From Defluviitaleaceae bacterium (GTDB taxonomy: Bacteria > Bacillota > Clostridia > Lachnospirales > WRAA01), in NCBI GenBank assembly GCA_009780015.1, contig WRAW01000016.1, forward strand, positions 1 to 38,401: 38,401 nt of DNA, read 5' to 3'. The notes below the pieces were generated by a model. The model made no database searches, was not told the DNA's origin, and saw only the letters and a program-made list of their open reading frames with translations. The position numbers were made by a program, and so were the translations under genes. Shown in pieces: positions 33,272 through 38,401 of the stretch. Each line of letters starts with the position of its first letter. Position 1 is the first letter of the stretch.

Positions 33272-34972
33272 ATGGATTATAACCACATGATAAGCATCGT
33301 AACGAACATTTATGAACAGGACTTTAAAAAGGCCTACAGTCAGCTTGGGCCGCGCGGCAAAAGCGGGCTTCTGAGGTACTTTTTTTCATTTTACAGAAAA
33401 TGGCAGACCAGCGCCATGATCGACAATACCTTCCTGACGCCAAACAATATCTTAGCGCTCATAAATAAAGAATATCACAAAAAAACTCTCACGACAACAG
33501 TTCCTACGATAAAAACATTCAAGAGATTCAAAAAATTTGAATTTCGCGAGATTTCGTACACATTGGACTGCCATCCCGTGGTAGATGATTTGAAAACGTT
33601 GCTTACCTGTCTGTCCCCGAGCTTTGAGCTTGTAGACAGTGAGCAGCAGGTTTTTGCCCTGTGGGGTACAAGAGCCAACGGATACGTGAACGAAAAGATT
33701 GAGAGAGAGCTGATGGAGCGGCTAAGCCTCCAAGACCCGTTCTACGTATCGTACCTGATGAGGGTGGCGGCGGAGCTTGGTCTTGCGGTAAAAATGCCGT
33801 CGCTGTACTCCAACAAAATGCAAGTAACGCCCAAGGCGGATAAGATGTTCGGCGGCAAGCTCAGCAAATCGAAGTCCAAGGAAATTTTCAGCGCGGTGAC
33901 GCTTGCGTCGACGCGACTTGCGGCGGACGTCATCGACTCATTCCTTCCAACACCGGGTATTGTCGACGCACGCTATATCCGCCAGATAATTGAAAAGCCC
34001 ACGTCAAGCGACGAGATATTCCGGTTTATATACGACAGACTCGGCTTTGACTTTGAACAGATAGCCGGGATAGACCTGAACAAACCCATCCCCGACGAAT
34101 TCCACGACATTGTATCAGGTACATTTGCGCTCGGCGCGATAATGGCGATGCATCTCGTGACGGTCTTCGGTGTATACCTGCGCCTGATAAACCCCGTACA
34201 CATAATCAGCCATAACATGGATCGCGACATGATATTCGTACGCGACGCGCTGGCCTCCAATCACGACATAGAAATACCGCTGTTCGCGCCGTGCACGTTC
34301 TTTACGCCGACGCAGCTTGGGATCAAGCTTTTTAAGCTTCCGCGCGACAGCGCCATGCCGCTGCCAAATACACCCACACTCTCACAGTTGATAGAGCTGA
34401 TCGAGAACATGGACGACCTGCGCAAGATGGCCGCGCGCACCGACGCCCAGGAAGATACCGGGAGTGAAAGCGCGGCCGTTGAAGACGATCTCAAAGTATA
34501 CGAGTTTAAGGTTAAGATCTCCGCGGCCCCAAGCTTTTGGAAACGGATATTGTTCGTAGGCGATATGACGCTGGACGAGTTTGCGGCATTTGTAGCGTAT
34601 GAATTTTTCGATAGCCCAACGGCTGACTACAGCTTTCACAATACTCAAGTTGTTAACAGATTCACCGAAGTTTCGCCAAGCAGCCGCAAACCGTCCAAGC
34701 GTGCGTCAAACAGACCGATTCGCCGCGAAAAAGATTCCGAAACAACCACTATCGACGAGTTCCTAAAGACCTGCGCCGGCGACTTCCTGCTCATAATGCG
34801 CGACCAGGGATTCCCGCCGGAAATAACGGAATTATTCGGCGGCAAGCACGAAAAAAACGAACCTGTACGGCTCGCCGTAAAATGCATGAACGGTAAAACA
34901 ATACTGCATAAGAGCTTCTACCCGCGCGTGGTTGGCGAAGGCAAGGCGTGGGCAGAGGTTAGTAGGATTTAG
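33272..34972 (+). CDS. protein with C-terminal plasmid pRiA4b ORF-3-like domain
   Basis: The last 170 or so of 566 residues match the PRiA4b ORF-3 family: YEFKVKISAAPSFWKRILFVGDMTLDEFAAFVAYEF, then an aromatic YSFHN. The N-terminal 400 residues are helical, with no domain I recognise. The middle TTTVPTIKTFKRFKKFEFREI and a basic KLSKSKSKEI could contact nucleic acid. The domain name comes from plasmid and transposon passenger genes; its biochemical function is unknown. The ATG at 33272 is favoured because the promoter at 33203-33232 lies between it and the longest open frame start. The ribosome site is weak. It is a single gene, divergent from clpS. Confidence 0.6.
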   Translation: MDYNHMISIVTNIYEQDFKKAYSQLGPRGKSGLLRYFFSFYRKWQTSAMIDNTFLTPNNILALINKEYHKKTLTTTVPTIKTFKRFKKFEFREISYTLDCHPVVDDLKTLLTCLSPSFELVDSEQQVFALWGTRANGYVNEKIERELMERLSLQDPFYVSYLMRVAAELGLAVKMPSLYSNKMQVTPKADKMFGGKLSKSKSKEIFSAVTLASTRLAADVIDSFLPTPGIVDARYIRQIIEKPTSSDEIFRFIYDRLGFDFEQIAGIDLNKPIPDEFHDIVSGTFALGAIMAMHLVTVFGVYLRLINPVHIISHNMDRDMIFVRDALASNHDIEIPLFAPCTFFTPTQLGIKLFKLPRDSAMPLPNTPTLSQLIELIENMDDLRKMAARTDAQEDTGSESAAVEDDLKVYEFKVKISAAPSFWKRILFVGDMTLDEFAAFVAYEFFDSPTADYSFHNTQVVNRFTEVSPSSRKPSKRASNRPIRREKDSETTTIDEFLKTCAGDFLLIMRDQGFPPEITELFGGKHEKNEPVRLAVKCMNGKTILHKSFYPRVVGEGKAWAEVSRI

Positions 34973-34984
34973 TGGAAAACCTTA

Positions 34985-35014
34985 CGGCTCCCCGGACTAT
35001 AGCCCAGGGAGCCG
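34985..35014. terminator. hairpin between convergent genes
   Basis: CGGCTCCC (34985-34992) pairs with GGGAGCCG (35007-35014). It lies 12 bases after the plus-strand stop and 23 before the end of the guaB-like gene. No T-run is present, so terminator activity is uncertain. Confidence 0.4.
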
Positions 35015-35036
35015 CTTGTCGGATGCCCCCTAACTC

Positions 35037-36503
35037 CTAATAAACGACGCTGTAATTCGGAGCTTCCTTGCTTATCTGGATATCGTACGGGTGGCTTTCT
35101 CTCAGTCCGGCCGGAGTTATACGTATGAATTCGGCGTGTTTGTGAAGCTCGTCGAGGTTTGCGCAGCCAAGATAGGCCATACCGGAGCGCAGCCCGCCCA
35201 GCAGTTGAAATACGGTATCGGCAAGAGGCCCTCTTGACGATATGCGCCCTTCGACACCCTCGGGAACAATCCTGCGCGTTATGTCTTCGCGGTGGCCGTG
35301 GCCGTCGCCGTCTGAAGTGTAGAAGCCTTCGTTGTGTTCAGATTCCATTCCGCGGTATATCTTGTACTTGCGTCCCTGGAACAGCTCAATCCTGCCAGGA
35401 CTCTCGTCGCAGCCGGCGAACAGGCTGCCCATCATTACGGCGCTTGCTCCGGCGGCCAGCGCCTTGGTGATATCGCCCGAAAACTTGATGCCGCCGTCTG
35501 ATATTATAGGAACGCCATGATGCTTGGCAACCTGGTACGAGTCGTGTATAGCGGTGATCTGAGGTATGCCGACCCCGGCAATTACACGCGTGGTGCTGTT
35601 GGAAACCGATCCCATGCCGACCTTGATACCGTCGGCTCCGGCTTCTATAAGAGCCTGGGTTGCGCGGGCAGTAGCCACATTACCCGCTATCAGCGGAGTG
35701 TCGCCAAACTGCTGCTTAAAAGCACGCACGGCGGCAATGACTGATGTGTGGTGGCCGTGTATCGGATCCATCACAATAACGTCAACTTTTACCTTGATAA
35801 GCTCCGCGACGCGCTCCAAATAATCCCCGGTGCATCCGATGGCGGCGGCCACAAGCAGGCGTCCCTGCGCGTCCTTGGCGGACGAAGGATACCTTATCTG
35901 CTTTTCGATATCCTTGATGGTGATAAGACCTTTCAGGCGCATCTTGGAATCTACTATGGGAAGCTTTTCAATCTTGTGCAAGGTCAGTATCTTCTTGGCC
36001 TCTTCGATCGATGTGCCCTCGTGGGTGGTAATCAAGCCCTCCCTGGTCATCACTTCGTATATCTTCTTGTTGTGATCCGTCTCGAAGCGAAGATCGCGGT
36101 TGGTGATTATGCCGATGAGCTTTCCGTTTTCGGTAATGGGTACACCGGATATGCGGTACTTCGCCATCAAGTTGTTGGCCTCGTAGACATAGTTGTTCTG
36201 GGAAAGCGAGAACGGGTCGGTTATAACGCCATGCTCGGAGCGTTTTACCTTGTCGACTTCGGTAGCCTGCTGCTCGACGGACATGTGCTTGTGGATTACG
36301 CCGATGCCGCCCTGGCGCGCTACTGCAATAGCCATCTTTGATTCGGTCACCGTGTCCATACCGGCGCTCATAATGGGGCTGCCAAGCGTGACGGTCTTTG
36401 TAATCTTGGTCGCAAGCGAAACATCCTTGGGCAATATTTCACTCAGGGCCGGGACCAGCAGCACATCGTCAAACGTCAATCCGGTTCGCAGTTCTGTATT
36501 CAT
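35037..36503 (-). CDS. guaB: IMP dehydrogenase homologue with catalytic Cys replaced by Ser
   Basis: The 488-residue protein is co-linear with GuaB. It has [13 protein letters not shown] at the start, two CBS domains (about 92-205) inserted in the barrel, [37 protein letters not shown] with the phosphate-binding Gly-rich loop, and [10 protein letters not shown] near the end. IMPDH oxidises IMP to XMP through a covalent bond to a Cys in the loop GSICTTR. Here that loop reads GSVSNSTTR, with Ser303 at the Cys position. The flap Arg-Tyr pair (usually DRYFQ) is also not visible; the flap is rich in Gly, Asp and His. DTAHGH is DPIHGH. AAGGA lies 9 bases before the ATG at 36503. Activity is doubtful. 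Confidence 0.82.
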   Translation of the reverse strand: MNTELRTGLTFDDVLLVPALSEILPKDVSLATKITKTVTLGSPIMSAGMDTVTESKMAIAVARQGGIGVIHKHMSVEQQATEVDKVKRSEHGVITDPFSLSQNNYVYEANNLMAKYRISGVPITENGKLIGIITNRDLRFETDHNKKIYEVMTREGLITTHEGTSIEEAKKILTLHKIEKLPIVDSKMRLKGLITIKDIEKQIRYPSSAKDAQGRLLVAAAIGCTGDYLERVAELIKVKVDVIVMDPIHGHHTSVIAAVRAFKQQFGDTPLIAGNVATARATQALIEAGADGIKVGMGSVSNSTTRVIAGVGIPQITAIHDSYQVAKHHGVPIISDGGIKFSGDITKALAAGASAVMMGSLFAGCDESPGRIELFQGRKYKIYRGMESEHNEGFYTSDGDGHGHREDITRRIVPEGVEGRISSRGPLADTVFQLLGGLRSGMAYLGCANLDELHKHAEFIRITPAGLRESHPYDIQISKEAPNYSVVY

Positions 36504-36559
36504 ATACATCATTCCTTTTTTCGAGGGATGGAACTCATGTCGGTTATAAAACCCACAAC

Positions 36560-36588
36560 ATTATATCACAGAGATATTCTTAGGTAAA
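36560..36588 (-). promoter_or_regulatory. sigma-A promoter for the guaB-like gene
   Basis: On the minus strand, TTTACC (36583-36588), 17-bp spacer, TATAAT (36560-36565). It gives a leader of about 50 nt. Confidence 0.65.
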
Positions 36589-36599
36589 GGGGAGATTTT

Positions 36600-37151
36600 G
36601 TGTACAAAGTGCTGATAATTGTGGATATGCAGAAGGATTTCATCGACGGAGCGCTCGGCACGGCCGAAGCGGCGGCGATTGTTGACGGTGTGGTCAGGCG
36701 CGTGACGAAATCAGATGGTGAAATGATCCTCTTTACGCAGGACACGCACCACGACGACTATCTGCAGACGCCGGAAGGCAAGAAACTGCCCGTGCCGCAC
36801 TGCATTGAAGGAAGCGATGGATGGCGTATCGACCAACGGATCGTGGACGCTTGGAGAAACAACACTAACACAATTACCGCCTCGGAACTATGCGACAACA
36901 CATTCACAAAACCGGTCTTCGGCAGCGTAAGACTGGTAGAGTTTCTGTCCGCGCGGCGCAAAGAAATCGACGGTATCGAGCTGCTGGGCTTGTGCACGGA
37001 CATCTGTGTCGTATCCAACGCGATAATGCTCAAGAATAATCTGCCGGAAGTCGCTGTGAGCGTGAATGAGGCCTGCTGCGCCGGGGTCACGCCTGCAAGC
37101 CACTCCGAAGCCATCAATACAATGCGAATGTGCCACATCGATATTGTGTAA
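36600..37151 (+). CDS. isochorismatase-family cysteine hydrolase, nicotinamidase-like
   Basis: The 183-residue protein has the family triad. D9 is in IIVDMQKDFIDGAL, a Lys lies in the EGKKLPVPHC region, and the nucleophilic Cys is in GLCTDICVVSNA. QDTH and PHC provide the metal-binding Asp and histidines of nicotinamidases. It probably deamidates nicotinamide to nicotinate for NAD salvage, though related enzymes act on other amides. The start is the GTG at 36600 with AGGGGAG 6 bases upstream. It is divergent from the guaB-like gene. Confidence 0.82.
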   Translation: MYKVLIIVDMQKDFIDGALGTAEAAAIVDGVVRRVTKSDGEMILFTQDTHHDDYLQTPEGKKLPVPHCIEGSDGWRIDQRIVDAWRNNTNTITASELCDNTFTKPVFGSVRLVEFLSARRKEIDGIELLGLCTDICVVSNAIMLKNNLPEVAVSVNEACCAGVTPASHSEAINTMRMCHIDIV

Positions 37152-37261
37152 AAGATAGGCTAAACCGCCATAAGATAGAATAAAACGGCAATTTTCACCG
37201 GCCGCATTTCCACACGTTAGTATCGGTTGACACCAATAGCAGCCTAATAGTGCAAAAGCGC

Positions 37262-37290
37262 CGTCATTACAGACTTGACCCGAAATGACG
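37262..37290 (+). repeat. small inverted repeat related to family C arms
   Basis: CGTCATT (37262-37268) pairs with AATGACG (37284-37290), with the segment GACTTGACCC between them. The whole resembles the outer arm GTCATTGCGGGCTTGACCT of the element at 25879. Apart from this and the promoter at 37335, the gap 37152-37415 shows nothing recognisable. Confidence 0.5.
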
Positions 37291-37334
37291 AGACTGATAA
37301 AAATGATTTCACTAAGAGAATAATTTTGCTTTCG

Positions 37335-37363
37335 TTGACAAAGATATATGTCAATGCTATACT
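37335..37363 (+). promoter_or_regulatory. sigma-A promoter for the CheY-like gene
   Basis: TTGACA (37335-37340), 17-bp spacer, TATACT (37358-37363). TTGACA also pairs with TGTCAA at 37349-37354, so a repressor site could overlap the promoter. Confidence 0.75.
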
Positions 37364-37415
37364 TTAACAAGTAATCACGCTTTAATACAGATCCGATAAA
37401 CAAGGAGTTTATGAT

Positions 37416-37916
37416 ATGACCGTTTTGATCGTAGATGACACCGGAATTATGCGGATGATCCTCAAGGACATCCTGATAAAATTCGCAGGTCTGAAAGCCT
37501 ATGATATCCACGAAGCCGCCGACGGCAGAGAAGCATTGCAAAAATATCCGATTGTTAAGCCGCATGTGGTATTTTTAGATATTGCCATGCCGGATATCGA
37601 CGGTATAGCCGCAGTCAGGGAGCTTATGCAGAGAGATCCTTCGGCTAAAATTATCATGTGCACATCTTCAAGCGATCAAACAGATATCAGGGATTGCATC
37701 AGAGCCGGAGCCATTGACTACATAAAGAAACCGCCAAGGCCGGAGAGAGTAATGCAGGCTTATGAAAAGGCTGTAGGAAAGCCCGCGAGTACTGAGGAAT
37801 CCGCTGAGCCAAGCTCCGGCGAAAGCGCTGAGCCAACGTCAGCCCCCGAACATGGTGAGCTCAAGCCGGCGGAAACGGCAAAGCCGTTCAGGGTGAGTCC
37901 GAGGCAGCCGTCTTGA
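37416..37916 (+). CDS. CheY-like response regulator with acidic, proline-rich tail
   Basis: Residues 1-122 form a complete receiver domain: DD at 7-8, phospho-acceptor D55 in VVFLDIAMPD, the Thr/Ser switch in CTSSS, and the conserved Lys in YIKKPPRP. No output domain follows, only about 45 low-complexity residues with repeated ESAEP. AAGGAG precedes the ATG at 37416. The adjacent chemoreceptor-like gene suggests a chemotaxis or related signalling role. The tail ends abruptly at 37916, while a strongly coiled-coil reading continues in another frame, so a frameshift is possible. Confidence 0.85.
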   Translation: MTVLIVDDTGIMRMILKDILIKFAGLKAYDIHEAADGREALQKYPIVKPHVVFLDIAMPDIDGIAAVRELMQRDPSAKIIMCTSSSDQTDIRDCIRAGAIDYIKKPPRPERVMQAYEKAVGKPASTEESAEPSSGESAEPTSAPEHGELKPAETAKPFRVSPRQPS

Positions 37917-37990
37917 AGAAGGAAGTCGAAGCTCTGAGGGAAGAGCTGAAGACCATAAAGGAGCTGCTGAAAAAAGCCAATATCGGCTAG
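37913..37990 (+). CDS. short coiled-coil reading frame (25 codons), possible shifted tail of the CheY-like gene
   Basis: A TTG at 37913 overlaps the stop of the response regulator (TTGA) and opens a frame reading KKEVEALREELKTIKELLKK before TAG at 37990. The Lys/Glu/Leu heptads are clearly non-random. GAGG lies 9 bases upstream. The same frame is open back to at least 37880, so one base gained or lost near there would attach this helix to the regulator. A separate micro-protein is the other reading. Confidence 0.4.
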   Translation: MKKEVEALREELKTIKELLKKANIG

Positions 37991-37999
37991 GGGATTGGC

Positions 38000-38308
38000 A
38001 TGTTAAAAAGGTTCAGGAACGTTTCCTTTACAACAAAGCTGATTGCGTCGTTCTTACTGATTGCGGTTCTGTTTATAGGTGAGGCGATAACCGCCGACAT
38101 CGCAATAGATGATGTCAGCGGCATTTATCGCCACTACACCGACTACATATCGCCAAGGATGGAAAAAATACTAGAATTCCACCAGCAGTATACTGAACTC
38201 AGGCGCTTGCTGGGAGAATCTTTTTTGAATGCCTCGTGGCTGGAAACAGCCGACGGCGTTGAAAGGTTTAGGTACGAGCATCAAATCAACTCAACCACCA
38301 CTGCCTAA
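38000..38308 (+). pseudogene. chemoreceptor-like membrane sensor, truncated by an IS200/IS605-type element
   Basis: The N-terminus is typical of methyl-accepting chemotaxis proteins: a basic start, a membrane helix (LIASFLLIAVLFIGEAI), then a four-helix-bundle-type sensor (YRHYTDYISPRMEKILEFHQQYTELRRLL). The frame enters the insertion element near 38290 and ends after about five foreign codons at 38308, so only about 97 native residues remain. The HAMP and signalling domains would lie beyond the element. It starts 10 bases after the coiled-coil frame, in the same likely operon as the CheY-like gene. A histidine-kinase sensor is an alternative. Confidence 0.6.
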
Positions 38309-38401
38309 AGGCGGTGGGTTGACCTGCGGCTAAAGCCGCCTAAAGATTGCCTTTGTAGTTAGTCGGTTACATTGAAATTGTCGGCATTTTTAAGCTCTTC
38401 A
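38292..38401 (-). mobile_element. end of an IS200/IS605-family element
   Basis: The sequence begins with a subterminal hairpin (38293-38320, GCC-TAAA-GGC core extended by CCAC/GGTGG pairs) ending in GGGTTGACC. A second hairpin follows, GCGGC-TAAA-GCCGC (38326-38339). Paired TAAA-loop hairpins without terminal inverted repeats are typical of IS200/IS605 ends. The element runs off the window. Confidence 0.65.
38359..38401 (-). CDS. possible C-terminus of the IS605 element's tnpB-like gene, partial
   Basis: On the minus strand the window edge is open for 13 residues (EELKNADNFNVTD) and stops at TAA (38359-38361). The stop lies 20 bases before the two hairpins, the usual position of the tnpB 3' end next to the right end. 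The sequence is too short to identify by motif. Confidence 0.3.
   Translation of the reverse strand, partial: EELKNADNFNVTD

Noticed and set aside
37152-37415. Minus-strand 225-codon frame 36888-37565 covering this gap
   Set aside because: It overlaps two well-supported plus-strand genes and a strong promoter, and shows no protein motif.

Overview
This window looks like a chromosomal segment from an anaerobic member of class Clostridia (Firmicutes/Bacillota). The support is the gene set: Rex, a two-subunit L-serine dehydratase (sdaAB/sdaAA), a VanW-like lipoprotein, a PadR-DUF1700-DUF4097 cluster, MerR-TipAS, an HPr-like protein without the active histidine, DUF362-ferredoxin, and ClpS-ClpA. 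Strong AGGAGG ribosome sites and many TTGACA/TATAAT promoters fit the same group. Genus cannot be fixed from sequence alone. Both ends run into insertion sequences: an IS5-type transposase start at the left edge and an IS200/IS605-type end at the right edge. This may be an assembly contig that stops at repeats.

Layout. 1-990: transposase start (minus), a possible structured RNA, a degenerate tRNA-Leu, then the promoter of ttcA (tRNA thiolation). 1837-6566 (minus): SNF2/SWIM helicase, P-loop kinase and HAD phosphatase in one operon. 6600-7044: dispersed and tandem repeats. 7066-9130 (minus): a TrmB-like/HPt fusion followed by a REC-GGDEF diguanylate cyclase. 9162-9269: a compact structured element with a second copy at 29010-29117. 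9378-10829: GlcD-type FAD oxidase. 10913-13701 (minus): VanW lipoprotein and the PadR/DUF1700/DUF4097 operon. 13809-15912 (minus): rex and DUF445. 16023-18493 (minus): serine dehydratase and an AEC transporter. 18621-19781: an Ig-like lipoprotein whose promoter overlaps the sda promoter. 19788-28164: a sugar/polyol ABC transporter (binding protein, ATPase, permease) flanked by two IolG-like dehydrogenases, followed by psuG-psuK for pseudouridine salvage. 28196-28954: MerR-TipAS. 29128-33171 (minus): clpS, clpA, DUF362-ferredoxin, HPr-like. 33272-34972: PRiA4b ORF-3-like protein. 35037-36503 (minus): an IMP dehydrogenase homologue lacking its catalytic cysteine. 36600-37151: nicotinamidase-like hydrolase. 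37416-end: CheY-like regulator, a short coiled-coil reading frame, and a chemoreceptor-like gene cut by the IS605-type element.

Functional themes. These are amino-acid and polyol catabolism (serine to pyruvate, probable inositol or related polyol uptake and oxidation, pseudouridine degradation), redox control (Rex), protein turnover (ClpS/ClpA), and signalling by phosphorelay and c-di-GMP. The intergenic DNA is unusually rich in structured and repeated sequence: an 84-bp hairpin repeat (three in tandem plus one inverted copy), a 108-nt element whose two copies show compensatory base changes, a 181-bp fold-back inside the ABC operon, and a nested inverted-repeat element of about 370 bp.

Most interesting items: the TrmB-HPt fusion beside a REC-GGDEF protein; the covarying 108-nt structured element; the IMPDH homologue with Ser in place of the catalytic Cys; and the repeat that supplies the C-terminus of the HAD protein.
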